From the NCBI GenBank assembly GCA_900764925.1, contig CAAFPW010000064.1:1-34809 (forward strand): a stretch of DNA of 34,809 bases, written 5' to 3'. The position numbers were made by a program, and so were the translations under genes. This document shows positions 17,768-25,204 of this stretch, in pieces. How positions within the stretch are numbered: position 1 is the first letter of the stretch; each line of letters starts with the position of its first letter. The stretch is from Fusobacteriaceae bacterium (lineage in GTDB: Bacteria > Fusobacteriota > Fusobacteriia > Fusobacteriales > Fusobacteriaceae). A model generated the notes under the pieces. The model was not told where the DNA came from. It did no database searches and saw nothing but the letters and a program-made list of their open reading frames with translations.

Positions 17768-18387
17768 TAGTTCTCCTCCTCTTCTTCTATTAAATTTCTA
17801 TTTTTTAAGTACTGCTTAGCACTTCCATTGTCTAAACATACTTTACAAAACTCTTCCTCTCCCTCATATAGCATGCCACAGACTTTACATTTTTTAAATC
17901 CATGAGAAAGTAGATATTTTTCTCTTTCAATAGCCATTTTTTGAAGATGGGCTACTTTTTCTAAGATTCCTAAATTTATATTCTCCTCTTCAGGGATGTT
18001 GAGATTGTTTCTCATATCTTCTACTTTTTGAGGAGTTTCAACTACCTCAGCAATCTCATCAGTTTCCTCTGTCTTAAGGAGATATTCATCTCTGTTTTCA
18101 TCCAGTTTTCCAGTTTTAACTACAATATCTTTGATAACCTTTTCACCGAAATAATCATTGATAAGCTTGATATATTTAACTTTTTCAAAGGTAAAGTGGT
18201 GTATAAATACAGGACTTTCAACTCTCACATAGAGAATACCCTCTTTTATATAATCAGGTTGACATTTTTCGCAGATTTTACCTACAATTTTTTCCCAATC
18301 AGCTTTGAGTATCCCCTCTTTTAAACGACGACTCTTTCCAATAGCTGTATCAATCATTTCACTTACATTATTCAGTTTCTCTGTCAT
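17767..18387 (-). CDS. dciA: DciA-like DUF721 protein with C-terminal zinc ribbon
   Basis: A 206-residue protein. The N-terminal domain (about 1-95, ADWEKIVGKICEKCQPDYIKEG then LYVRVESPVFIHHF) matches the DUF721/DciA fold. DciA is the ancestral bacterial loader of the DnaB helicase and is often encoded between recF and gyrB. An acidic linker (about 100-140) leads to a zinc ribbon with Cys167, Cys170, Cys181 and Cys184, and a Glu-rich tail. Zinc-ribbon forms of this family are known (COG5512). It overlaps the recF end by 20 bases. Helicase loading is inferred from family and position. Confidence 0.8.
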   Translation of the reverse strand: MTEKLNNVSEMIDTAIGKSRRLKEGILKADWEKIVGKICEKCQPDYIKEGILYVRVESPVFIHHFTFEKVKYIKLINDYFGEKVIKDIVVKTGKLDENRDEYLLKTEETDEIAEVVETPQKVEDMRNNLNIPEEENINLGILEKVAHLQKMAIEREKYLLSHGFKKCKVCGMLYEGEEEFCKVCLDNGSAKQYLKNRNLIEEEEEN

Positions 18388-19465
18388 ACTTTATCTCACC
18401 ACCTTCTACATAGAAATTCTCTGACTCTATCCCTAAACTACCTGTTGAGCTTAAAAGAACTTGTATATTTCTTTTTTCTAGATAATTTAAAATACTATCC
18501 TTCCTATTTGAATCAAAATATGAAGAGATATCATCTATAATGAGCACAGGGTTTTCTTTTTTTTCACGAATAATCATATCTATCTCAGATAGTTTTAGAG
18601 AGAAGATAATTGATTTTTTTTCTCCTTGAGAAGCAGTAGATTTAGCTTCATGTCCATTGAGTACAAATAGAAAATCATCTTTTTGAGGACCACAGAGGGA
18701 GAAACCATATCTCTTCTCTTGAGAGAATTTTTTATTGATTCTTTCTCTTAAAAGTTTTTTTATCTCATCCAAGGAGAGTTTTTTAATATTACCCAAATGT
18801 GAATCATAAGATAGGCTCAACTCCTTCTTATTATCAAATAGTTTTCTGTAATTTAGATTTAGTATAATGGAGATTTTTTGAACATACTCCAATCTTTTCT
18901 CAATAACCTTAGCACCATATTTTATGAATTCCTCTTCATAGATAGAGAACTCAGGATCAGATGTTTTCTGCTCTTTGAGATATTTATTTCTAATTTTTAA
19001 GAGCTTAGTGTAGTTTTTTAAATCTTGAAAATACTCACTACTAGCTTGGGCGATCTCTCCGTCAAAAAAAGTTCTCCTTACAGATGGAGAACCTGTTATC
19101 AAAACAATATCTTCAGGTATGTATGTAACAATATTTAACTTTCCATAAAACTCATCATATGGAATTTTTTTATTGTTATAGTAGTATTCTTTTTTGCTCT
19201 CATTGAACTTTACAGTGAGAGATTTTTCAGATATATTATCTCTATAGAGAATATATACCCCAGTTTTGGTAGCTCCATATCTCATCATCTCAGCTGGTTT
19301 AGAGGTTCTAAAACTCTTTCCAGTGGCATTGAAATAGATGGCTTCCAATAAACTAGTTTTTCCTTGACCATTTTTTCCAAAAAATAGATTAAGTTTTGGA
19401 AAAAATTTAATATTGCCATCAATTAGATTTCTAAAATTCATATAGTTAATTTCTAAAATTTCCAA
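18368..19465 (-). CDS. recF: DNA replication and repair protein RecF
   Basis: SMC-like ATPase of the RecFOR pathway that helps load RecA at gaps; 365 residues, normal length. The Walker A motif GKNGQGKTS is at residues 30-38, the ABC signature at TASQGEKKSIIFSLKLSE, and Walker B at PVLIIDDISSYFD. The gene lies between yaaA and dciA in the conserved origin-type order. Confidence 0.96.
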   Translation of the reverse strand: MEILEINYMNFRNLIDGNIKFFPKLNLFFGKNGQGKTSLLEAIYFNATGKSFRTSKPAEMMRYGATKTGVYILYRDNISEKSLTVKFNESKKEYYYNNKKIPYDEFYGKLNIVTYIPEDIVLITGSPSVRRTFFDGEIAQASSEYFQDLKNYTKLLKIRNKYLKEQKTSDPEFSIYEEEFIKYGAKVIEKRLEYVQKISIILNLNYRKLFDNKKELSLSYDSHLGNIKKLSLDEIKKLLRERINKKFSQEKRYGFSLCGPQKDDFLFVLNGHEAKSTASQGEKKSIIFSLKLSEIDMIIREKKENPVLIIDDISSYFDSNRKDSILNYLEKRNIQVLLSSTGSLGIESENFYVEGGEIKYDRETE

Positions 19466-19492
19466 AGCTTAATCCACCTTATAACTTATAAT

Positions 19493-19699
19493 CTATTTAA
19501 CTAAAAATATTTTTCCAGCAGCTTCTACTTTATCTCCTGGATATAGTTTTTTTCCTCTTCTTAGTTCAACTTCACCATTTACTTTTACATTTCCATCAGT
19601 GATAAAAAACTTTGCATCTACTCCAGTGTCACAAACACCAGTCCATTTTAAAAATTGATCTAATTTAATAAATTCAGTTGATATTTTTACCTCTTCCAT
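19493..19699 (-). CDS. yaaA: S4-domain RNA-binding protein YaaA
   Basis: A 68-residue protein that is essentially one S4 domain: IKLDQFLKWTGVCDTGVDAK, then the turn GNVKVNGEVELRRGKKLYPGD. It matches YaaA (RlbA) of Bacillus subtilis, which lies between dnaN and recF. The ATG has AAGGAG eight bases upstream. It is the first gene of the recF-gyr block here. dnaN is not upstream; a peptidase gene is. Confidence 0.85.
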   Translation of the reverse strand: MEEVKISTEFIKLDQFLKWTGVCDTGVDAKFFITDGNVKVNGEVELRRGKKLYPGDKVEAAGKIFLVK

Positions 19700-19762
19700 C
19701 TTTTCTACTCCTTGTCATTATATAATAAATTTTTAACTAAAAAAATAATGAACTTACTCTAT

Positions 19763-19792
19763 ATTGTATCATACTTTTAATGATTTTTCCAA
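19763..19792 (-). promoter_or_regulatory. Promoter of the yaaA-recF-dciA-remB-gyrB operon
   Basis: Minus strand: TTGGAA (19787-19792), 18 bases, TACAAT (19763-19768) with a TGn extended -10. It lies about 65 bases upstream of the yaaA ATG in the only gap before the block. A weak 6-bp hairpin further upstream (about 19808-19823) may end the M20 peptidase transcript. Confidence 0.6.
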
Positions 19793-19820
19793 TGTTTATA
19801 AGAGCTTTATTTAGATAAAG

Positions 19821-20957
19821 TTACACAGCATTCATATTTTTTAATATATTTTTAAAGATTTCAAAACTATATTTTAATACTTGAGGATCAAAATCAAATT
19901 TAGGACTATGTAGAGGATGAGTAAATCCCTTTTCTTTATTACCTACACCCAATAAGAACATAAATCCCTCATTTCCATTTTGAAGATAAAAGGAGAAATC
20001 TTCAGAACCAGTGAGCCTGATATCTCTTACAATTTGCTCTTCAGGGATTGAGTCTTCTATAATTTTATATAATTTTTCTGAATTTATTACTGGAGGGTAA
20101 AAAGGCATAAAATTCATATTAATTTTAACTCCAAAGGCTCTTTCAAATCCCTCATTGAAACTAGTAACTCTCTCTTTAAGAAACTCTATAAGAGAGGTAT
20201 CTATAAGCCTAATAGTTCCTAAGATACTTACTTTTTCTGGGATAATATTTCTAACTTCTCCAGCCTTAAAACTTCCAATTGTTAAAATCACTGTTTTTAA
20301 AGGATCAATATTTCTTGAAACTATAGATTGATAAGCTTCTACTAGCTTAGCTCCAACAAGTATAGAGTCTATTCCTTGATGAGGTTGAGCTCCATGACAA
20401 CCTTTTCCAACTATCTCTATATCTAAATTGATATTTTGAAAACTTAAAGGTCCACTTGCAATACCAATTTTTCCCTCTTCTAGAGTAGGATTTACATGCA
20501 CAGCAAAAATACCTTCAAAGTTTTTACTTTTAAATATTTCTGATTGAGCTACAAATCTAGCTCCACCCTTCCCCTCTTCCCCAGCTTGAAAGATGAGCAG
20601 AATGGATTTTTTTAACTTTACTCCACTATCAACTTGTTCCTTTATCCATTTAGCAAAGTATAGAAGATTAGTAGTATGTCCATCATGTCCACAGGCATGC
20701 ATTATTCCATCTATCTTAGATCTATATGTTTTTTCATTTTCCTCTTGAAGTGGAAGAGCATCAATATCAGCTCTAAATCCTATCCAACTGTTCTCTTCTC
20801 CTGTGAAGATTGCTAGAGTACTAGTTCCAATCTCTTCATACTCTATATTTAAACTCTTTAAAAAGTCTCTTATATATTTAGAGGTATTGTATTCTTCTAA
20901 AGCTAATTCAGGCATTTGATGTAGTTTAGATCTAGTTTCATAAAAAAAATTCTCCAT
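19821..20957 (-). CDS. M20-family amidohydrolase (N-acyl amino acid/hippurate hydrolase type)
   Basis: A 378-residue zinc or manganese metallopeptidase of the M20D group, which removes acyl groups from amino acids (IAA-amino acid or N-acetyl-diaminopimelate hydrolase relatives). Metal-site motifs are MHACGHDGHTTNLL (about 88-101), QAGEEGKGGARFV (about 128-140) and a later DIRLTGSEDFSFYLQ. A lid/dimerisation domain sits between about residues 175 and 290. The exact substrate is unknown. The ATG has GGAGG seven bases upstream. A consensus promoter precedes it, divergent from the next gene. Confidence 0.85.
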   Translation of the reverse strand: MENFFYETRSKLHQMPELALEEYNTSKYIRDFLKSLNIEYEEIGTSTLAIFTGEENSWIGFRADIDALPLQEENEKTYRSKIDGIMHACGHDGHTTNLLYFAKWIKEQVDSGVKLKKSILLIFQAGEEGKGGARFVAQSEIFKSKNFEGIFAVHVNPTLEEGKIGIASGPLSFQNINLDIEIVGKGCHGAQPHQGIDSILVGAKLVEAYQSIVSRNIDPLKTVILTIGSFKAGEVRNIIPEKVSILGTIRLIDTSLIEFLKERVTSFNEGFERAFGVKINMNFMPFYPPVINSEKLYKIIEDSIPEEQIVRDIRLTGSEDFSFYLQNGNEGFMFLLGVGNKEKGFTHPLHSPKFDFDPQVLKYSFEIFKNILKNMNAV

Positions 20958-20995
20958 AATATTTCCTCCAACCTTTTAAATTTAACATAATAAAA

Positions 20996-21024
20996 ATTAT
21001 ATAATTATATTTTTTTTATATCAA
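20996..21024 (-). promoter_or_regulatory. Promoter of the M20 amidohydrolase gene
   Basis: Minus strand: TTGATA (21019-21024), exactly 17 bases, TATAAT (20996-21001). This near-consensus sigma-70-type promoter lies 39 bases upstream of the ATG. Confidence 0.7.
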
Positions 21025-21048
21025 TATAAAAATAAAAGAATCAATTTA

Positions 21049-21057
21049 TGGTATAAT
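21049..21057 (+). promoter_or_regulatory. Extended -10 promoter of the YqhD-type alcohol dehydrogenase gene
   Basis: TGGTATAAT on the plus strand is a perfect extended -10, 36 bases before the ATG. The -35 region is poor. It is back to back with the M20 peptidase promoter, so the two genes are divergent across a short shared region. Confidence 0.6.
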
Positions 21058-21093
21058 TAAATTAATGATTAAAACATAGAAGAGGTGGGAGTT

Positions 21094-22260
21094 ATGTTTA
21101 AATTTGTACACAATATTCCAACGAAAATATATTTTGGAGATGGACAACTTTCAAATTTAGGAAGTGAGATTAAAAAATTAGGAAAGAGAGTACTTTTGTG
21201 TTATGGTGGTGGCTCAATAAAAAAAATAGGACTCTATGATGAGGTTATTAAGGAACTAAAAAAAGAAAATTTAGAAGTTTATGAATTGAATGGGATAGAA
21301 CCTAATCCTAGAGTTACTTCTGTAAATAATGGAGCAGAAATTTGTAAAAAGGAGAATATAGAGGTTTTATTGGCAGTTGGAGGAGGGTCAGTAATAGATT
21401 GTACCAAAGCTATTTCAGCAGCAGCCTTTTATGCTGGTGATGCTTGGGATATAGTTACAAAAAAGGTTCCAGTGACTCAGTGTTTACCAATTGTTACTGT
21501 TCTTACCCTTTCAGCTACTGGTTCTGAAATGGATGCTGGAGGAGTTATTAGTAATTTAGAGACAAATGATAAGATAGGAGTATCTTCTCCACTGATGCAA
21601 CCTAAAGTTTCATTTTTAAATCCTAAGAATACATTTACAGTTTCAGCTTATCAAACAGCATGTGGAGCAGCAGATATTCTTTCACATATAATGGAAACAT
21701 ATTTCAATCCAAGTGGAAGTATGTATATGCTAGATTGTTTTATGGAAGGTATGATGAAAACTGTTGTAAAATATGCACCGATAGCAGTAGTAGACCCTGA
21801 AAATGAAGAAGCTAGAGCCAATTTGATGTGGACATCTTCATGGGCTATAAATGGTTTTGCTAGATCTTGCCAAAGTTGTGTATGGAGTTGTCATCCTATG
21901 GAACATCAATTATCAGCTTATTATGATATAACTCATGGATTGGGATTGGCTATTCTTACACCTCGTTGGATGAGATATATTTTAAACGAGAAGAATGTTG
22001 AAAGATTTAAAAACTTTGCTGTAAATGTTTTTGGAGTAGATTCTAAACTGGATAGTATGAGTGCGAGTTTAAAAGGGATAGAGGCTTTGGAAAAATTTCT
22101 ATTTAAAGATTTAAAACTTACAAGTAATTTAACAGAATTGGAAATAGATAGAACTCACTTTGAAATAATGGCTGAAAAAGCTTGTAAAAATAGTATTTTA
22201 AAGGGATTTAAAGATTTGGATAAAGAGGATATAAAAGCTATTTATGAGATGTGTTTATAA
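21094..22260 (+). CDS. NADPH-type iron alcohol dehydrogenase (YqhD/BdhA family)
   Basis: A 388-residue group III alcohol dehydrogenase that probably reduces short aldehydes such as butyraldehyde to alcohols. Metal ligands are Asp194, His198, His267 and His281, in the register of YqhD and clostridial butanol dehydrogenases. The dinucleotide loop GGGS is at 97-100. GGGSIKK at 38-44, in place of an acidic residue, is the pattern that accepts the NADPH phosphate. ATG 21094 is chosen because AGAGGTGG precedes it; a GTG nine bases earlier lies inside that site. It has its own promoter and terminator and is probably separate from the GRE operon. Confidence 0.88.
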   Translation: MFKFVHNIPTKIYFGDGQLSNLGSEIKKLGKRVLLCYGGGSIKKIGLYDEVIKELKKENLEVYELNGIEPNPRVTSVNNGAEICKKENIEVLLAVGGGSVIDCTKAISAAAFYAGDAWDIVTKKVPVTQCLPIVTVLTLSATGSEMDAGGVISNLETNDKIGVSSPLMQPKVSFLNPKNTFTVSAYQTACGAADILSHIMETYFNPSGSMYMLDCFMEGMMKTVVKYAPIAVVDPENEEARANLMWTSSWAINGFARSCQSCVWSCHPMEHQLSAYYDITHGLGLAILTPRWMRYILNEKNVERFKNFAVNVFGVDSKLDSMSASLKGIEALEKFLFKDLKLTSNLTELEIDRTHFEIMAEKACKNSILKGFKDLDKEDIKAIYEMCL

Positions 22261-22264
22261 TAAA

Positions 22265-22305
22265 AAAGAGAACTGTTGCAATTAAGAGTTTGCAACAGTT
22301 CTCTT
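22265..22305. terminator. Bidirectional terminator overlapping the MATE 3' end
   Basis: A perfect 17-bp stem (22265-22281 with 22289-22305) closes a 7-base loop. A tracts on one side and T tracts on the other let it work in both directions for the convergent dehydrogenase and MATE genes. The MATE stop codon lies in the loop (22282-22284), and the last MATE codons form one arm. Confidence 0.9.
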
Positions 22306-23661
22306 TGTATTTCTACTACTTAAAATTTTCTTGTATGTTAAAGTAAAAGTGATAGTAGCAATAGTTACAGAGGATATGTCAGCAATTGGTTCTGCTAAAT
22401 ATATTCCCTTGACTCCCATGAAAAAAGGTAAAATAATAGCCAATGGAACTAATAGTATAACTTTTCTCAATAGAGCTATAAAAATTGAATATTTAGCTTG
22501 ACCAAGAGCTAAAAAAGTCCCTTGGATAGATTGTTGGATACCAAATATACACATTCCTAATATAAATATAGGCATGTAATTAACGGTGAGATTTGTCAGA
22601 TCAAGAGAGCTAGTAAATATTCCGACATATATATTTGGGAAAAGAACTCCAATTCCTCCCATTACCATAGTTGCTGTTAAACATACAACCAACATTCCTT
22701 TAAAGGTTTGTAAGACTCTTTTTCTATTTCCAGCTCCAAAATTGTAGCTGATCACTGGTTGTATCCCTTGTGTAATTCCTGTAACAGGAACAGTAATCAG
22801 TTGTAAAACACTAGTTAAGATAGACATAGAACCTACATATAGATCTCCACCATATTTTTGTAATCCAGAATTTAAAGTTAAAAGAACTAAACTTTCTGTA
22901 CTTTGCATAATAAATGGAGATACTCCTAAAGACCCTGTTTTTTTAAGAATATCTCTATCGAAATATAGATTTTCTAATCTTATTTTTATTATGCTTCTAT
23001 CAGACAGTAGGAAGGATAAAACCCAAATTGCACTTAAAGCCTGGGAGATAATTGTAGCTAAGGCAGCTCCTTTTACGCCCATCCCTAAAACAAATATTAA
23101 AATTGGATCTAAGATAATATTAGTAACTGCTCCAATAAGAACAGATAACATAGCTATTTTAGCATTTCCTTGCCCACTTATAAAGGTATTTAATCCCAAA
23201 GATAACATAACAAAAATAGTTCCATAGAGATATAGACCTATATAGTCTTGAGCATACCCAATGACATGTTCACTAGCTCCAAAAGCATATAGTAATGGTG
23301 TCTTAAAGAGTTGAAAAAAGATTGTAAGAACTACTGCGAAGGATATTAGCAGAGCAGTGCTGTTTCCTAAAATCTTTTCAGCTTTTTTATAATTTTTAGC
23401 TCCCAATTCAATTGAAGCTAAAGGTGCTCCTCCTTGTCCAGCAAAAGCACTAAAAGCTGAAACTACCATAATTATTGGAAAAGTTACTCCAACTCCTGTG
23501 AGGGCTAAAGAACCAACCTCTTTTATATGGCCGATGTATATTCTATCTACAATATTGTAGAGGACATTTATTAATTGAGCTAATACAGAGGGGATAGCCA
23601 TTGTTATAAAAAGTTCTTTTAGTGGAGCTTTACCTAATTTTTGAGCAGTGTTTGTTTTCAT
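22282..23661 (-). CDS. MATE-family multidrug/toxin efflux protein
   Basis: A 459-residue, 12-helix transporter of the MATE family (NorM/DinF/MepA-like), expected to export cationic drugs or metabolites driven by Na+ or H+. The opening PLKELFITMAIPSVLAQLINVLYNIVDRIYIGH and the repeated mid-protein segment (SLGVSPFIMQSTESLV, PVTGITQGIQPVISYNFGAG) are characteristic of the MepA-like branch. ATG 23661 is chosen because AAAGGTGA lies upstream with normal spacing; a longer frame to 23718 has no ribosome site. Its last nine codons are in the shared terminator. Confidence 0.88.
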   Translation of the reverse strand: MKTNTAQKLGKAPLKELFITMAIPSVLAQLINVLYNIVDRIYIGHIKEVGSLALTGVGVTFPIIMVVSAFSAFAGQGGAPLASIELGAKNYKKAEKILGNSTALLISFAVVLTIFFQLFKTPLLYAFGASEHVIGYAQDYIGLYLYGTIFVMLSLGLNTFISGQGNAKIAMLSVLIGAVTNIILDPILIFVLGMGVKGAALATIISQALSAIWVLSFLLSDRSIIKIRLENLYFDRDILKKTGSLGVSPFIMQSTESLVLLTLNSGLQKYGGDLYVGSMSILTSVLQLITVPVTGITQGIQPVISYNFGAGNRKRVLQTFKGMLVVCLTATMVMGGIGVLFPNIYVGIFTSSLDLTNLTVNYMPIFILGMCIFGIQQSIQGTFLALGQAKYSIFIALLRKVILLVPLAIILPFFMGVKGIYLAEPIADISSVTIATITFTLTYKKILSSRNTKRTVANS

Positions 23662-23699
23662 AGTATATTCACCTTTTAGATCAAGTATAGAATACTTAC

Positions 23700-23728
23700 A
23701 TTTTATACTTTTGGTCAAGAAATGTCAA
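23700..23728 (-). promoter_or_regulatory. MATE promoter covered by an inverted repeat
   Basis: Minus strand: TTGACA (23723-23728), 17 bases, TAAAAT (23700-23705). A 9-bp perfect inverted repeat, ATACTTTTG at 23705-23713 and CAAAAGTAT at 23726-23734, spans the promoter. A second smaller repeat, AAGTAT (23683-23688) and ATACTT (23692-23697), lies just downstream of the -10. The arrangement is what a repressor operator would look like; no repressor gene is identified. Confidence 0.6.
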
Positions 23729-23738
23729 AAGTATTTGT

Positions 23739-23766
23739 TTGAAAGATATTTCAAATGTTGTATAAT
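23739..23766 (+). promoter_or_regulatory. Promoter of the LuxR-type regulator gene
   Basis: TTGAAA (23739-23744), 16 bases, TATAAT (23761-23766). A 7-bp inverted repeat (TTTGAAA at 23738-23744, TTTCAAA at 23749-23755) overlaps the -35 and spacer and could be an operator, possibly for autoregulation. It lies 59 bases before the ATG. Confidence 0.6.
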
Positions 23767-23825
23767 AAGTATTATAAAAATAAATATAAAACATTAAGTA
23801 AATTTTTGTTGGGAAGGGAGAAGGA

Positions 23826-24926
23826 ATGAAGTTAGAAACAACTGCTCAAATTAACTTTTTTTCAGAAATGGCAGAACATCAAATATCAGCTAGAGAATTT
23901 TTTGGAAATGTATTATTAGATGCTATCGAGAGGAATTTTGGCTTGAGTAAAACATTGATTTATTTTTTTGATACTCAAGGTAATTTTTTATCTTGGGTTA
24001 ATCATTTAGGATTAGCGTTAAATAAGTGTACTCATCCTTATAAAAAGTTTATCGCTAATGATATTGTGAGACACATAATCTTCCAAGAAGCTGTTAAAGA
24101 TAAGTTGACATATTTTGACATAAAACCTAGACTTTATAAGTCAACAGATTTGATTAATTACTCTGACTATGATAATTCAGCCTATGTCAAATTTTTAGAA
24201 GATAATTTTAAGGTGCATTATAGCTTAACCATGCCTTTTGGTATCAATGCTTATATTCAGGTTAGTTTTTTTAAAACTTTAGAAGAGGGGGATTTTACTG
24301 ATAAAGAGGTGGAAGACCTAAAAAAAATCTATGTATATATAGCTAATTCATATAAAAACTTTAAAAAGTACGAACAAGCTAAGATTGTAGCAAATATACA
24401 AAATGAGATAATAGCTACTGGAGAGAAAGCTTATTTAGTAACAGATGATTTTATGCATATTTTAAGTTATAATGAAGTAGCTCAAAATTATTTAAAAGAT
24501 ATATTTGGAGATGCTGTTTTAGAGCAGATAAATAGTGAAACTCCATCTTATTGGCTACCTTTCTTATTGGGAAATGATAAGATGATTCCTGAAAAAGAGA
24601 TAAGAACAAGGATTATTCACAATTGTATTTTTAAAATATATACTTATGATCAAACTTACTCCAATGGTATTATAGATAGATACCACTGGATAACAATATC
24701 TCAAAGTAATCCATGTTTGGACAGTGAAAATCTTAATTTACAAACCTCTCTTACACAAGCAGAAGAAAGAATAGTTGAACTTCTTCATAGGGGATTGACA
24801 TATAAGGAGATTGCTAAGGAATTGATAGTAAGTTATCATACTGTAAAAAAGCATGTTCAAAACATTTATACTAAGTGTGGAGTAAATAGCCGATTTGAAC
24901 TTTATAAATGGATTGAAAAAAAATAG
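23826..24926 (+). CDS. LuxR-type transcriptional regulator with N-terminal sensor region
   Basis: A 366-residue cytoplasmic protein. Residues 310-366 form a LuxR/GerE helix-turn-helix (TQAEERIVELLHRGLTYKEIAKEL, then SYHTVKKHVQNIYTKCGV). Residues about 1-180 look like a GAF-type mixed alpha/beta sensor (LIYFFDTQGNFLSW; YIQVSFFKTLEEGDFTDKEVEDL). About 190-290 resembles a PAS-like domain (AYLVTDDFMHILSYNEVAQNYL). No receiver domain with a phospho-Asp, and no membrane segment, is seen, so it is probably a ligand sensor and not a two-component regulator. It stands just upstream of, and in line with, the GRE operon and is the natural candidate regulator. The ATG has GGGAGAAGGA upstream. Confidence 0.8.
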   Translation: MKLETTAQINFFSEMAEHQISAREFFGNVLLDAIERNFGLSKTLIYFFDTQGNFLSWVNHLGLALNKCTHPYKKFIANDIVRHIIFQEAVKDKLTYFDIKPRLYKSTDLINYSDYDNSAYVKFLEDNFKVHYSLTMPFGINAYIQVSFFKTLEEGDFTDKEVEDLKKIYVYIANSYKNFKKYEQAKIVANIQNEIIATGEKAYLVTDDFMHILSYNEVAQNYLKDIFGDAVLEQINSETPSYWLPFLLGNDKMIPEKEIRTRIIHNCIFKIYTYDQTYSNGIIDRYHWITISQSNPCLDSENLNLQTSLTQAEERIVELLHRGLTYKEIAKELIVSYHTVKKHVQNIYTKCGVNSRFELYKWIEKK

Positions 24927-24933
24927 TTATTTT

Positions 24934-24976
24934 AAAGATGAGTGTAATAAAATTTTTATTACACTCATCTTTTTTA
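24934..24976 (+). terminator. Terminator of the regulator gene
   Basis: A perfect 17-bp stem (24934-24950 with 24956-24972) with a 5-base loop merges into a T run. It separates the regulator transcript from the GRE operon. Confidence 0.9.
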
Positions 24977-25038
24977 TTTTTTGATATTTTATTTCTCAAA
25001 AATAATAAAAAAATTTATCATTTTAAAATACAAAAAAA

Positions 25039-25060
25039 ATATAGGGAATATTCCCTATAT
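25039..25060. promoter_or_regulatory. 22-bp perfect palindrome, candidate operator of the GRE operon
   Basis: The two half-sites of 11 bases (ATATAGGGAAT and its complement) abut without a spacer. The site is centred about 60 bases upstream of the predicted -10, in the AT-rich region between the regulator terminator and the operon. That position fits an activator-binding site. With no T run and no loop it is a poor transcription terminator. The GC-rich GGG/CCC core stands out from its surroundings. Confidence 0.6.
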
Positions 25061-25081
25061 GAAAATAGTATTAGTGGCTAC

Positions 25082-25110
25082 TTGTTTAAATAGATATTAA
25101 TTGTTAAAAT
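25082..25110 (+). promoter_or_regulatory. Candidate promoter of the GRE operon
   Basis: TTGTTT (25082-25087), 17 bases, TAAAAT (25105-25110) with TGn before the -10. It would give an mRNA leader of about 90 bases before the activase start. A weak -35 fits activation from the palindrome upstream. Other AT-rich hexamers in this stretch could serve instead. Confidence 0.4.
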
Positions 25111-25204
25111 TGTAATGAAAAATGTATTTATATAAAACAAAAAAAGTAGATTAAAACATATACTGTAGAAAAGTTGGGGTTTGTATATTGTTAAAGGAGG
25201 AGAA

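Noticed and set aside
24977..25204. Riboswitch or small RNA before the GRE operon.
   Set aside because: Apart from the 22-bp palindrome and a promoter candidate, the stretch is low-complexity AT-rich sequence with no conserved multi-stem fold that I can recognise.
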